Shown here: positions 1 to 11,787 of the stretch, piece by piece | Layout: every line of letters starts with the position of its first letter | Position numbering within the stretch: position 1 is the stretch's first letter | NCBI GenBank assembly: GCA_963580285.1 | Contig: OY757023.1 | Coordinates: 91,971,108-92,035,107 of the forward strand | Direction: 5' to 3' | Length of the DNA: 64,000 bases | From: Lucinisca nassula | Lineage: Eukaryota > Mollusca > Bivalvia > Lucinida > Lucinidae | The notes under the pieces: model-generated | Seen by the model: only the letters and a program-made list of their open reading frames with translations | What the model was told of the DNA's origin: nothing | The model's database searches: none | Program-made: the position numbers and the translations under genes

Positions 1-446
1 TCAAGTCAAACCTAAAAAGTTATTCTATATTCTAGCACAAATCTTCTTTCTACACCAGAAAAATAAATTAAAGTAAGTTTGTAAGATGATTTGTGGTATT
101 TATAATCATATTTTACGAAAAGCTGGAATTTACAGCTATGGCGGCCATCTTGGACGCCATCTTGGATTTCTCAGTTCGCCATCATTTATGCAAATTTATG
201 CCGGCAGTTTCAGATACTACTAATCCTGACGAACATTTTGGTATATGACTTGTCTTGTTATACGGGGGGGGGTATGGGTTCCCATTTTTTTGGTCCAGAT
301 TGTCACCCTACCATAAACTGAAGGAAATTTTGAACTAACCCGTGACAAAATCTACGGTAACTTCTGTGAGTATAGCAAAAATTCAGATCAGCGAATATGC
401 CATAAAGACAGGGAGCTTGTTTACAATCACTGATCACATGTGTAAG
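1..446. other. No gene seen
   Basis: I see no coding exon here. A short duplicated phrase, GCCATCTTGGA, occurs near 144-172, and there is a G-run near 265-273. The sequence is low-complexity and AT-rich like the rest of the intergenic DNA. Confidence 0.5.
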
Positions 447-1217
447 GACCCGGATCAAAGTGTTTGCAGTTAAGGCAATGGTTGAGCAGAACCATATAAA
501 ATAGGTATTCTAATTCACTTGCATAATGTAACGCGGCGTCTGATTGGAAAACGTCATAAATTGGAGGCAGAATATCATGCGATATACTGCCATTAACTAG
601 ACGTCATCATGTAACGCCGCTTTTCATTGGCTGATCGTTGGTTTATGCAGCTCACAGTGCTTATCGTTTTGTACAAAATTGTACATTTTAGCGCCTCGCT
701 CGGGCCACATGTGAGACGCCAAGTTCTGCAACGGAAAGCCATGTGTTTTTTCTTCGGGTAGTCCAGTTTTCGCCCACTTCTGATTATCAAAGGAAATAAT
801 CTTTAAAGGGCCGTAAAACCAAAACCAAAAAGGGACCAAGATCAAACTGTTTGCAGTTAAAGAAATGTTTGAACAAAACCGTATCAAACACGTATTCCAA
901 TGCACTTGCATATGTAACGCGACGTCTGATTGGATAACGTCATAAATGTGCGACAGTCCTGCGATATCAGTATATCCTACGATATACTGTCGGTCACCTA
1001 AGCTCGCTTTTCGTTGGCTGACAGTTTTTTCAGCTCACATTGCTAGTCGCTTTGTCTAAAGTAGTGACTTTTAATGCCTCGTTCGGGGCACATGTGAGAC
1101 GCCAAGTTCTGCAGCAGAAGATCAGGTGTTTTTTCTGCGGGTACTCTCGTTTTCGCCCACCTCTGACTAACTATCGCTTCGAAATGAGTGAAAAATCTTT
1201 AAAGGGCTTTACCCCCC
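447..1217 (+). repeat. Tandem duplication of a composite (M element plus SINE-2 body)
   Basis: Two adjacent diverged units, about 447-832 and 833-1217, share the same order. Each starts with GATCAAA and a GTTTGCAGTTAA stretch, followed by CTTGCAT(A)ATGTAACGCG, then the M-element block, then a SINE-2 body beginning CACATGTGAGACGCCAAG. Conserved order in both units means the SINE entered before the block was duplicated. Confidence 0.7.
691..832 (+). mobile_element. SINE-2 body, copy without tRNA head
   Basis: Matches the body and tail of the full SINE at 21140-21377: CACATGTGAGACGCCAAG near the start and CTTTAAAGGGCCGTAAAACC at the end. The tRNA-like head is missing. The copy sits inside the M element of the first tandem unit. 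Confidence 0.7.
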
Positions 1218-1455
1218 GCCCCCCCCCCCCCCACACACACACACACTCACACACAAAGAGAAAAAGGTACAGTGCATTGTAAAGAAAACAGCCGATTAAG
1301 TGCATTAGACCGGGGAAAACAGTTTTGAAAATTGTCATTTGAGGAGGTAAATCGTCGGTTTTATGGTCGCAAATTCCGTCTTACGGCGCCGTAGAACGAA
1401 ATTTCCGACCGCAAAACCGTCGATTTACTTCTCCAGCTGACAATTTTGAATATTG
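893..1455 (+). mobile_element. M hairpin element with nested SINE-2 body
   Basis: The left part has GTAACGCGACGTCTGATTGG and the right part is a long hairpin at about 1327-1451 (AAATCGTCGGTTTTA pairing with AAAACCGTCGATTTA). A SINE-2 body (1076-1211) and a C-run/CA microsatellite (1217-1256) interrupt it. The copy at 45893-46256 lacks the SINE and works as an empty-site comparison. Confidence 0.65.
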
Positions 1456-1520
1456 TTATCCACTTATTTTACGTCATTGTTCAAGACCTCTGTATACTTG
1501 ATGAAAATACGTTTCTAATT

Positions 1521-1557
1521 ACAGTAAAAGTCCTATATTAAGACCACATTTGGGACT
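1521..1557 (+). mobile_element. D element end (fragment)
   Basis: ACAGTAAAAGTCCTATATTA followed by AGACCACATTTGGGACT is the terminal repeat of the TA-flanked D family (full copy 37649-37854). The rest of the element is not recognisable downstream. Confidence 0.55.
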
Positions 1558-2033
1558 ATATTTTACGTCGAATATTGTCAACAGCACAACATAAGCCCTG
1601 TAGGGCTTTTACTTCGACAAACAATTGTAAAATAACAGCAAGTTAAAATATATCACAGCATGCACATATATACATATAATTACTTACACTAAGAGATTGT
1701 ATCACAGACATTTAGCATAAGAAAATATTTTAGGGTGTAAGAAGTATGAGACAATGGTAATAATGAACATAAAATAGTTAGATAGTCATACACACTAAAA
1801 AGTATATCCAGCACTTTAAATTAAAAAAAAAATAGAAATGAAAAAAAAAAGAAAAAAAAAAAAACTTGCCTAAAATTCATTATCAATAGTATCATCCCAG
1901 GGTGTGCGTCGATAAGCTGTCTGATTGCTGGGTACGCCACCTAGGTCGCCGCAAACGCATCACCCTTGAAGGAACTCAAATTACTAGATGTAGCCAAAAG
2001 AAAGCTATATCTATGACGATTACGGACACGATG
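1558..2033. other. No gene seen; A-rich stretch
   Basis: AT-rich sequence with an A-rich low-complexity tract at about 1820-1865. No exon or recognisable repeat family was found. Confidence 0.5.
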
Positions 2034-2272
2034 CATCACGAAAACACGCCTATATAGTTAAGACCCCCATGAACCCCACTTTTATATAGTAAAACTGGGG
2101 TTTCCGGGGGTATACCTTATTTTCCTTCTTTCTGCTCTAAAATATAGTTTGTGGTTACTCGTTAGAACCGCCTCGATGAGGCGGTTCTAACGAGCGCAAA
2201 CAATATATATTTGGAGCAGAAATAAGAAAAATATCACAATTTTTCATCATAAAAATTTCATTTTTTCGGTTA
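2034..2272 (+). mobile_element. Family A MITE, right end decayed
   Basis: Begins CATCACGAAAACACGCCTAT, then shows the internal GGGGTT stem and the palindromic core CTCGTTAGAACCGCCTC / GAGGCGGTTCTAACGAG at 2158-2194. The right terminus (ATAGGCGTGTTTTCGTAATG in complete copies) has decayed. Confidence 0.75.
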
Positions 2273-2561
2273 ACTAGCATTTTACTAATATGGCATAGTA
2301 TTAATAATGGTAAAATAGCACCGGATGCTTAGATATTAAAAAATAACTAAGAGGTAAATGGCACTAAGATTATTTAAATGTAAGATTCCCTTGAGAAAGG
2401 CTAAATGCGAAACTCGAGTGCTAAGAAGATCAAAATTGTCTCTCAGCCTGGCACAGCCAATACCTTTTTAGGTCGAAACATCGAAAGGCTGCAAGGCATA
2501 CCAATGGAATGACTTGCTCGAAAAAGGTCGAAAGAAAAACTAGGTACTAAGCATGCAAAAC

Positions 2562-2840
2562 CATTACGATAACTCACCCTTACAACATAGTGCATTTTTC
2601 ACATCTCCAAAACGGCTAATTTTCTCAGGAAAATCCGTGATATTTTTCTTATAAATACTGCAAACCTAGGTTGTGAGTGCTCGTTAGAACCGCCTCATTG
2701 AGGCGGTTCTAACGAGTACCCACAACCTATGTCTTGGAGCAGAAATAAGAAAAATTATGAATACCCCCGTAAACCTTAGTTTTCTCTATATAAAGTGGGA
2801 TTTAGGGGGGTCTTCATTTCACGGACATGTTCACGTGATG
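2562..2840 (-). mobile_element. Family B MITE
   Basis: Ends CATTACGATAACTCACC and TTCACGTGATG. The core hairpin GTTAGAACCGCCTC / GAGGCGGTTCTAAC is at about 2683-2714. The family B arm (CCCCGTAAACC ... TATATAAAGTGGG) lies to the right of the core, so the element is in minus orientation. Confidence 0.8.
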
Positions 2841-2904
2841 CAAAACAAAGATTTTAACAGATTGAAAGGAATAAAATCCAACAAGTAACTGAACAAAAGC
2901 AAGG

Positions 2905-3513
2905 GACAGTCCCAAAGGTGGTCTCTTATCAGAGCATAGTGGACGTAGAAAACACAAAGACAACGTACTTGAAACCTGCAAAATATGCTTATAAAAAGGT
3001 GGTCTCCCACGGGTGGTCTCCCATTAGAGCATATTGGATGTAGAAAACACAAAGACAACGTACTTGAAACCTGCAAAATATGCTTATAAAAATGTGGTCT
3101 CCCACAGGTGGTCCCCCCATTAGAGCATACTGGATGTAGAAAACCAGACAACGCAACAGAAACCGTCTTAATATGCTTTTAAAACATTGATTTGTCTTAG
3201 TTCATCACGAAAACACGCCTATATAATTTTTACCCCCTTGAACCCCACTTTTATATAGTAAAACTAGGGTTTTCGGGGGTAATCCTTAGTTTTGTTATTT
3301 CTGCTCTAAAATATAGGTTGTGGGTACTCGTTAGAACCGCCTCGATGAGGCGGTTCTAACGTGTACCCACAATCTATATTTTGAGCAGAAATAAGAAAAA
3401 TATCGCAATTTTTTATCTGAAAGTTTTCATTTTTCGGTGGTAAAATTTGCAATGTATTTGAATAGGCGTGTTTTCGTAATATTAGGTGGTCTTTATAGTG
3501 GAATTTCACTGTA
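2905..3513. mobile_element. D-type element, internally triplicated, interrupted by an A MITE
   Basis: Three diverged units of about 90 bp (roughly 2908, 2997 and 3091 onward) each contain AGGTGGTCTC and AGAAAACACAAAGACAACG. The D terminus TTTCACTGTA appears only at about 3504-3513, after the A insertion at 3203-3481, so the A MITE landed inside an older D element. Confidence 0.6.
3203..3481 (+). mobile_element. Family A MITE, complete
   Basis: Complete copy from CATCACGAAAACACGCCTAT to TAGGCGTGTTTTCGTAAT, about 279 bp. The core palindrome is at about 3326-3362, with one arm carrying ACGTGTACCC instead of ACGAGTACCC. Confidence 0.85.
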
Positions 3514-3589
3514 TTTGCTTGGGTTACGGTCGGAAAACATGGTCAGACAATACAGCTAATTGCTTAAGAAAGATAGTCTTTTAGAGAGG

Positions 3590-3764
3590 TTGGATAGCCA
3601 ATTGGCCATTTTTTGGGAAAATAACTGTCCTTTTGTCTTTCCGCTCTTGTTGTTTCCATTAGGGTCTGGTTGTTTAATGTTTGTGTTTCTTTCCCTTTGA
3701 TGTCTCTGATGGGAGGTGTGGGTTAATTGTATCGATTCCTGATCATTGCTTTCACTTCTGTCTT
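3590..3764 (+). mobile_element. Family J tail, 5'-truncated
   Basis: Starts at TTGGATAGCCAATTGGCCAT and ends at the shared J terminus ATTGTATCGATTCCTGATCA followed by ACTTCTGTCTT. J is the 3' tail of the RT element at 47660-49072. Variable starts and a fixed 3' end fit target-primed reverse transcription. Confidence 0.7.
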
Positions 3765-3788
3765 GTTAACCAGTGAATGATCGATTTA

Positions 3789-4046
3789 TGGCTAATGCAA
3801 AACATTTATTGGCATTCGCATGCGTACTCTGTATTCAGGCGATGAAAGATGATTGTGTAACAGTAAAAGTGACAAAATTCAGCCACGATAATTATGGAAC
3901 AACAGACAGTCTGAAGTCAGCAGATTGTAGACATGATATGGTACAGAGTAATGGGGTATCAAAATATGACTTGGAAAAAGTTGGTTACCAAGGAAACAAG
4001 GAAAAAGTTGGTTACCAAGGAAACAAAGAACAGAAATACGAACCAG
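3789..4046 (+). CDS. Hypothetical secreted-peptide exon
   Basis: An open frame starting MANAKHLLAFACVLCIQA has a plausible signal peptide: a hydrophobic run of about 12 residues ending in a small residue. The frame then holds two cysteines and a perfect tandem repeat of EKVGYQGNK near its end. A donor-like CAG|GTAATG occurs at 4046/4047; reading through, the frame stops at 4085-4087. It lies directly after a truncated J tail. I do not recognise the product. It could be a first exon of an unidentified gene or a chance frame. Confidence 0.25.
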
Positions 4047-4087
4047 GTAATGTAGATCCATTTATGATAAACTATGCTTTTTATTAA

Positions 4088-4673
4088 GGCAAACAGACGA
4101 ACCTGAACGGATGGATCTGAAGATTGCGTCTTAAACTTATATTTGTTGTCAAAATGTGAATTTTGATTCTTGACGGGAAACGCCAAGAATCAAAATACAT
4201 GTAGCGACTTTGTTACATGGCAAAGCTGTACGGTCGTCGTGCATGGCCAACTATATCTGACATTAGCCCGATGAGTTTCAACCGTGACAGTTGCACAGAA
4301 AGTCAATATTGGGTTGTCTCCCTTTGACTGAGGCCTACGGTAGATACCTATTCGTGTACCTATCGTGTAATCAATATTGTGTTTTAATCCGGCTGTGTGT
4401 GAAAATGACCCCGGGGGATATTGAACGATAGATACGTCTAGTTAATTTAGATCTGCGTGTTTTGGTACTTTAAGCGAGAAAAATTCTCGTTTTGTCAAAC
4501 GGTTAAAATTGAGCCTTTTTGTACTTAAAATATTATCGGTTCTCATAAATCCATTTTTTCCTGGAATGTGATATTCCACATTATTTGTTTGGAAAAAAAA
4601 ACAACAAAAAACATTTATAGTTATTGGACGTCAGATTGCATTATTTAAAATTGCATTGTTTAGAAAAGCAACA
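4088..4673. other. No gene seen
   Basis: Unique-looking AT-rich sequence. It contains neither a recognisable repeat family nor an exon with good splice sites. Confidence 0.45.
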
Positions 4674-4790
4674 TGTTCATAAGTCCATGTAATAAAAAAC
4701 CCCTGTAAACCCCACTTTACATTACAGAAAAGAGAGGTTTAGAGGGGTTACAATGTGTATTATCCGCACCAAGACATTGTATTTTTCATC
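4674..4790 (+). mobile_element. Family B MITE fragment
   Basis: CATAAGTCCATGTAATAAAA followed by the CCCCTGTAAACCCCAC stem matches the left arm of family B. The palindromic core and right half are missing. Confidence 0.5.
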
Positions 4791-4890
4791 ATAAAAATAA
4801 TGTGCTTTTTTTTTTTACATATAAATTAACATTTCGAAGGTAAGAAAGAAAACATTGTCACAAGGATATGTTTTCTTAATGTGTTGACAG

Positions 4891-5190
4891 TTTTGTTTGA
4901 TTGGATGTTTAACGTCCCCGTCAACACTGTATAGGTCATTTTGTGGACGTTGCTTCCAATTTTGAGGGAATTTTACCCGGCACTGAGATGACATCTCAAG
5001 CCCTGCCACCCAATGAAACCAGTAGGGTTTATCTGCATGGACGGTCCAACTCGCACCACTTTTCATGGGCAGGCTTAGAGCCCCCATGCAGTTTACTAGT
5101 ACTCATGTGCTGTGCAGTCAGTTTCAGCTCTGCTTGGAAGCATCATGCAGCCCAATCTATTTCTTCAAGCCCCGTTGGGCGGAGGCCGTA
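4891..5190 (-). mobile_element. SINE-1, near full length
   Basis: Reverse orientation: the tail (GTTTAACGTCCCCGTCAACA) is at the left and the 5' block (TTCAAGCCCCGTTGGGCGG) at the right. The central block GACATCTCAAGCCCTG is shared with about ten copies in the window. Confidence 0.75.
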
Positions 5191-5323
5191 ATGGGTTGAC
5201 AGCAAAGGCCATGATCTAAGCTCGACGTCTGATCTGAGCATGCACTGTTTCCAGCATAAGTGTCCATGTTTGGGCTTTCCCGTCCAAAATGTACTTAAAT
5301 CTGCTTGACTATTATTATAATGT

Positions 5324-5583
5324 TAACAAGTCCATGTCACTGATGAACACCCCTTCTAAATCCAACTTCATATAGAGAAAACTGTGGTTTGCTGGGACAT
5401 ACATATATATTTTTCTATTACTTTTGTCCCAAGCATATGTTGTGGATATTCGTTAGAAGCGAGGCGGTTCTAACAAGATCCACAACCTATATTTAAAGTA
5501 GTAATAAACTATGACACAATTTTTAATAAACGTTTTCTGCAACCTAAAGAATGCATTATTTCACACGGATGTGTTATCATAAT
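5324..5583 (+). mobile_element. Family B MITE, decayed
   Basis: Left arm with CAAGTCCATGTCACTGATGA, a reduced core (GTTAGAAGCGAGGCGGTTCT, left arm partly deleted) and right end TGTGTTATCATAATGG. The shortened core shows how the hairpin decays. Confidence 0.6.
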
Positions 5584-5799
5584 GGTCACAATGATCATTC
5601 AATATTGTAACATATCCATGCAAGGTAATGCTTACTTACACTGTTGGAAATAAATTGTGACTAATCAAAAATATAAAACGAAGCATTAGGTTTTAATTAC
5701 TCTTTATTTACCTGTAACCATTTTAATTATCTATAATAACATACTGCAAATTCAAACATCAAATATTTATTCTGGAAAGAAAGGTTCATTGATTGTTAA

Positions 5800-6085
5800 T
5801 TTGTTTGTTTGATTCGGAGTTTAACGTCCCCGTCAACACTGTATAGGTCATTTTGGAGACGTTGCTTCCCATTTTGTGACTTTTACCCGACATTGAGATG
5901 AACTGACATCTCAAGCCCTGTCGCCTAGTAAAACCAATAGGGTTTATAAGCATGGACGTTCTGACTCGCACCGGCTTAGATCCTCTAAGCGGTTTACCAG
6001 TACTCGTGTGCAGTCGGTTTCAGCTCTGAGTGTAATTGCATCATGCAGCCCATCTATTTCTTCAAGTCCCGAAGGATAGGGCCGT
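5800..6085 (-). mobile_element. SINE-1, near full length
   Basis: Tail to the left (GTTTAACGTCCCCGTCAACA), central GACATCTCAAGCCCTG, and 5' end at about 6085. Same family and orientation as the copy at 4891-5190, but the flanks differ, so it is an independent insertion. Confidence 0.75.
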
Positions 6086-6190
6086 TACTGATTGTTAATG
6101 TAAAGGAATATGTTCAAAATGCTAACAATAACAAACAACAAATTGGTCGATTTATCAAAAGGGACCAATCACTTACATATCTGCAAAATA

Positions 6191-6476
6191 CATTACGAAA
6201 ACACGCCTATACAAATGCATTGAAAACGTTACCACCGAAAAAAAAAAAACAAAAACAAAAAAAAAAAGATGAAAACTTGTAATATTTTTCTTATTTCTGC
6301 TCAAAACATAGATTTTGGGCACTCGGCAGAACCGCCTAGGCGAGGCGGTTCTAACGAGCACCCACAATCTATGTTTTGAGCAGAAATATGAAAAATACCA
6401 CAAGTTTTCATCTGAAAATTTTCATTGTTTGATTGTTAAATTTACAATGTATTTATATAGGCGTGTTTTCGTAATG
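6191..6476 (-). mobile_element. Family A MITE flanked by TA
   Basis: Runs from CATTACGAAAACACGCCTAT to ATAGGCGTGTTTTCGTAATG and is bounded on both sides by TA, consistent with a TA target duplication. An expanded A-run (about 6239-6270) lies in the left arm, and the core has a changed left arm (CGGCAGAACCGCCT). Confidence 0.8.
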
Positions 6477-6585
6477 TATCCGTTAAGACGAGAACCTTAA
6501 GTCTGAGTTGTAAGCATAGAAATGCAAAGGAGATACTCTTACTGATTTTAATGCGGATAAATCTGTCTTGACACAATAATTGCGG

Positions 6586-7305
<720 letters not shown>

Positions 7306-7440
7306 CATCACGATAGCAAGTCCGTGTAATGAAAACCCTCTAACCCCCACTTTATATAGAGAAAAGTGGGTATACATTATTTTCTTTATTTCTGCACCAA
7401 GATATAGGTTGTGGGTACTAGTTAGAACCAATCGCCTCTA
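7306..7440 (+). mobile_element. Family B MITE, left half
   Basis: CATCACGATAGCAAGTCCGT followed by the GGGTT stem and GGTTGTGGGTAC, ending just inside the core at AATCGCCTC. The right half is lost. Confidence 0.6.
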
Positions 7441-7653
7441 CCGGCCGTGCATTTAGATATTTTTTTTTTATTTCCAATATTTTTATTTGCTTTGTTTTAC
7501 GCCGCAGCCATAGATATTTTTGTCATATCGAGTTGTACGCAAAAATTACAGAATATAGACAATGCGTTTCTGAAGATTTAGAAAGTAAACGGTTTTCCTA
7601 GACATATTACTGAGCAATACTGAGTTTCATGTGGACAAATCTTCATTGACACA

Positions 7654-7775
<122 letters not shown>

Positions 7776-7776
7776 G

Positions 7777-7932
7777 CGAGTTGGATTGTTCATGCATATA
7801 AACCCTATTAGTGTAATTGGGTGGCAGGGCTTGAGATGTCATTTCCTCTCAATGTCGGGTGAAAGTCCCACAAAATTGGAAGCAACGTCTCCAAAATGAC
7901 CTATACAGTGTTGATGGGGATAAATAAAGACG
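7777..7932 (+). mobile_element. SINE-1, 5'-truncated
   Basis: Begins in the middle of the family (GCATATAAACCCTATTAGTG) and reaches CAGTGTTGATGGGGATAAA. The GACGTTAAAC tail is altered. Confidence 0.65.
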
Positions 7933-7979
7933 TATGTTATCAGTGAAATGTTTCCAGCAATCATCCCAAACCTTTTCTT

Positions 7980-8155
7980 CTGTACAAGACATAGGTTGTG
8001 GGTACTCTATAGACCCGTTCTAGCAAATCTTGGATATGTATTTGTCTGTTGAAGCAATTAAAATAAATTTTAAAGCAACAGTTCTAGCAATAACCCACAA
8101 CCTATAAGCAGGTACTGTGTCAAACGGATGTATTCTCGTAACTTGGACCCAGTAT
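7980..8155. mobile_element. Decayed family B remnant
   Basis: GACATAGGTTGTGGGTACTC and ACCCACAACCTATA are recognisable outer core arms, but the inner GAACCGCCTC palindrome is replaced by unrelated AT-rich sequence. The right end resembles the B terminus (ACGGATGTATTCTCGTAA). Confidence 0.45.
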
Positions 8156-8170
8156 ACATGTATAAATCAC

Positions 8171-8468
8171 GGTCCCCGCCCATCGGGGCTTGAAGAAATA
8201 GATTGACTGCATGATGCTTCAACGCAGAGCTGAAACCGACCGCACACCAGTACTGGTAGACCGCGTAGAGGATCTAAGCCTGCCCAGACAACACGGCGTG
8301 AGTCCATGCTTATAAACCCTATTGGTTTCATTGGGCGACAGGGTTTGAGATGTCACTGCATCTCATTGTCGGGTAAAAGTCCCACACAATTGGAAGCAAC
8401 GTCTTCAAAATGACCTAAGTCCTATACTGTGTTGACGGGGACGTTAAACCTCAAATCAAACAAACAAA
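8171..8468 (+). mobile_element. SINE-1, full length reference copy
   Basis: About 298 bp from CCCCGCCCATCGGGGCTTGA to the tail GACGGGGACGTTAAACCTCA followed by AAATCAAACAAACAAA. I see no clear tRNA promoter boxes at its 5' end, so its polymerase III source is uncertain. The tail phrase (TGTTGA..GACGTTAAAC) resembles that of SINE-3, suggesting shared LINE machinery (inference). Confidence 0.8.
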
Positions 8469-8469
8469 T

Positions 8470-9009
8470 TAAACATGTATATTGGATCCAAGATATAATA
8501 ATTATAATAATAGATTCTCATTATCTAAATAATACCTATTCTGCTTAGAACTTAATGCATATGAATAAAGTTAATCGCTCCGGAAAGGAAATACAATATA
8601 CCTTGCGCGCGTGTCCATTAATCTTCAGGCTTCCTGATGGTCAGTAGCCGGTATACAATACACATCACGTGTCATAAAAAGCGATAATTGTCTTCAGCTT
8701 AAATACCCGTAATGTTTCCCCCCTGAGTGAGCTGAAAATATATGGGCACAGAACCGCCAAATTGATATGGTTCTTACAAGTACTTTCTACCTATATTTTG
8801 TGTAAAATTATACCGATTCCTGATAACCCGACTGTTTGATATAAAGTTTGGTTAACATGCATATTCTTTTTCGCAGCATCATGTAGAGAACACCAGAAAT
8901 AGGGTACACACCTCATCTTAAATCATTTAACAGTTGAAATAAATAAATAAATAATTTAAATAAGAAAAGAAAAAAGTCTTATAATCATTTGATTATATAT
9001 AAATGAATA

Positions 9010-9010
<1 letters not shown>
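8470..9010. other. No gene seen
   Basis: AT-rich sequence. It holds only a short AAAT tract (about 8938-8955) and no exon. Confidence 0.45.
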
Positions 9011-9052
<42 letters not shown>

Positions 9053-9072
9053 TATTATTATAATAATAATAT
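9011..9072 (+). repeat. (AAT)n microsatellite
   Basis: Runs of AAT turning into ATT at the right edge, a small natural inverted repeat. Confidence 0.95.
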
Positions 9073-9080
9073 ACACATAA

Positions 9081-9306
9081 TGATAATACATCCGTGCGGT
9101 ATAGTGCATGCATTTTTGATATCTCAAAAACAGTTAATTGGTCAAAGTAAACTCATCAATACTTAAAACATAGTTATAACCGCCTCATTGAGGTGGCTCT
9201 AACGAGTACCCACAACCTATGTTTGGGAGAAAAAGAGAAAAAAATGAATACCAACAGTAAACCCCAGTTTTCTCTATATAAAGCAGTTTTTAATTAGGTT
9301 TTCATT
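9081..9306 (-). mobile_element. Family B MITE, decayed ends
   Basis: The core is reduced to TTATAACCGCCTCATTGAGG followed by TGGCTCTAACGAG. The B arm with CAGTAAACCCCAGTTTTCTC lies to its right. The left end (ATACATCCGTGCGGTATAGT) matches the B terminus. Confidence 0.6.
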
Positions 9307-9309
9307 ACA

Positions 9310-10879
9310 ACCAAGATGATAATAATGAATACAAAACAATTAACATAGGCATTAATGGCATCTTTACGGTTATTTTTTTTATTTACCAGACTGAATTCAC
9401 AATAGCATTTAAAAAATCAAACGCATGTTAGAAAAATAAAAAATAAATAAAAAATAAAATAAAACAAACATTCCTCTGGTATTCCAACAAAACAATGTGC
9501 GAACAACGAAATGTCAGATCAGCCTGTATCTGAGTAATTGGAATAAGATATATATTATAACAAAGTTATATAATTTTTTTAGAAATTTCGTGACAAATTC
9601 ACATGGGTTTCTTTCTTTCTTTCAGCTGTAATCATACAAACATACAAAACAAACAAATGTTATCATAAATCTTATTACTAGCAATGTTTATTCAACTTTG
9701 CGTAGTAAGAATAAAGAATGCGCAAAAATCTAATCAGGTCATGAAAATAAAAAATTACGTGAATAAATAAATAAATAAATAAATAAGATGCAGATCAGAC
9801 ACCGCATTTTTAGATAAATTTACATTCCAAGGAGATGCCCAGGCGAAGATGTGTTGATTTTACAGTCGATTGAAACTGACCCGCTTTGGGATTACACGCA
9901 TGTGTAGACGATAAAGCTTTTTCTGAATAAGCACCAAATTTAATCGCAAAATGCCGTTATGAAATATTATTTTGAAATATTGTAATTGCTATCAAAATGC
10001 ACAATATTGTATACACATTGCGTCTGATACGGGCGTTTGTTTGCAATATAAACAGAAAGTGTAGATTTTAGCCGTTAAAGTCGGTTACTGTCGTTGTTTT
10101 TCCACAGATTTGTATGCTTCAAGTAAGGATAATAGGCTATTAATTTGAAAATAAAAATGCCGGCAGCTAATTAAATAAAAGTTCCACTTATTTGATATCG
10201 TTTTGAAGGAATTTAAACGGACAATCAAATTAATTCGGATCATGTTTGTCAAATTAAAAAATAAAAAAGTTATATTTGTTTAAAAATCGTTTTCCAGTAA
10301 AGCCCCTGCTATTTCCAACAAGAGATTCTGTACAGGTAAGCCGAGAAGGTCAGCGCACAGTAAAAGGCTTAATCCTTTGCGCCAAAGGCATAAATGTCAA
10401 TAATAGTTGCGGATGAGAAGTGCAGGTTTTACATGTGACGTCTTCAAACGAACCCTTCTGCAAGCACTACGTTGATCACGATGTTCAGTGGGAAAACGTT
10501 AGCGGAAAACAATAAAGTAAAATAAGGGATGCATTTAAAACAATCAAAAGTTTTAATACATGTATACATGTTTTTATTAGCTGAAAAGTATTTTGGGGCA
10601 TGAAATATTTTGCTTTCATGCAATAAATCCAAGCTGGCGAGCATCACAATTTAGCGAAGGCGAGCACGAGAGGGTAATATATTTCTGCTCACGGGTAACA
10701 TAAACCAGATGACCAATGGTCCTGTACCGCTCACCTGAGTGCTGACTGTGTGTGGTCAGCCATTTTGTTTTTAACCCTTGTCCTGCTGTATATACATATA
10801 TGCCACACCCACTACCGATTATCAACCAATCAGATTACCTGTAGCAAATTATTACAACAAATTCACAATCTGAAAGACA
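9310..10879. other. Long stretch without recognised gene
   Basis: About 1.5 kb, largely free of the repeat families seen elsewhere apart from AAAT tracts near 9440 and 9765. I found no exon with convincing splice sites. It could be old intergenic or intronic DNA. Confidence 0.45.
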
Positions 10880-10947
10880 AACAATGTAGATCCTGATCAG
10901 ATGGCTTCTTCAGAAGCCATCTGATCTGGATCTACATTGTTTCAAAG
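10880..10947. repeat. H-type short hairpin
   Basis: ACAATGTAGATCCTGATCAG / CTGATCTGGATCTACATTGT form a near-perfect stem around TGGCTTCTTCAGAAGCCA. This is the small hairpin unit that recurs inside H elements. Confidence 0.7.
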
Positions 10948-11080
10948 AAAAGGCATATCCGGGCTCAGCAGAACAAGGGTTAAGTTTTTTGAAGTAATTT
11001 TACTGACCTTTCCAAGTCGGTGCTTTTGCTGTGGTTCCTTCATGGTTTGTGTTGGTGGTTCTGATACTTTCCCTAATCAT

Positions 11081-11320
11081 ATGAGCCCCGCCAAGCGAAT
11101 TTGGGTCTTCGAGCATTCCGTCATGACAAATTTTAACTGCGCATGCCCAGCCATTCAGAGGGGCCAGGGATATGGCTTTCTGTCTGAAGGTTCCTCTTGA
11201 TTCACTGCTTGTATGAGCGAGCAGCGAAGGTTCTGGCGAGACTGCGCGGATGCGCAGGCTCGCCTGAACCTTCGCTGCTCGCATAGGCGATAAGTAGCAA
11301 AATCGCTTGACGGGGCCCAT
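11081..11320 (+). mobile_element. Family F MITE, copy 1
   Basis: Ends ATGAGCCCCGCCAAGCGAAT and, on the opposite strand, ATGGGCCCCGTCAAGCGATT give imperfect terminal inverted repeats. The internal palindrome GCGAGCAGCGAAGGTTC ... GAACCTTCGCTGCTCGC is at about 11218-11284. Four copies in the window are about 240 bp each and very similar. Confidence 0.85.
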
Positions 11321-11787
11321 ATGTTGTTACGTTGATGATTCTAATTCTTCCCCACCCCCCTTTTTGGTTGTTCATTTTAGTTACGTTTGCCTTCCGTTTA
11401 ATGTTTGGTTTTGGTTTAAACATATTTTATTCGTATAGCAAGCATACAAATACAAAGTGTAAATAAATGACATAATACAAAAGGGATTCAGAAGAAAGGC
11501 AAAGACTTGTACGAATCTGTATCACTAGAGAGATAAATCAAGGCAATTGTCGATTGCAAAAGTACTAATTATGCTATTCCAAAATGTTTGTCATGTTGGT
11601 GATTCTGATTCTTTCCCCGATTATATATATTGCTCTTTTTTTAGTTAGATTTAGATATTCTGAGTCGTCACCTTCTTGGAAAAGAGCTGCTGACTCGATT
11701 TACCTGTTGTCCACATTTGTTACTGTCGTCACTCCATATTTCGACTTCTTTCCCTAGTGATACTGTGGGAAGAATTTGGGATCTGAT
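11321..11787. other. No gene seen
   Basis: No exon recognised. A phrase GTTGGTGATTCTGATTCTTT near 11594 resembles the sequence just left of the F copy (about 11050), suggesting a small older repeat split by F. Confidence 0.4.

Noticed and set aside
4943..6282. Plus-strand frames over the SINE-1 copies
   Set aside because: They recur only because SINE-1 repeats, and they are broken in most other copies.
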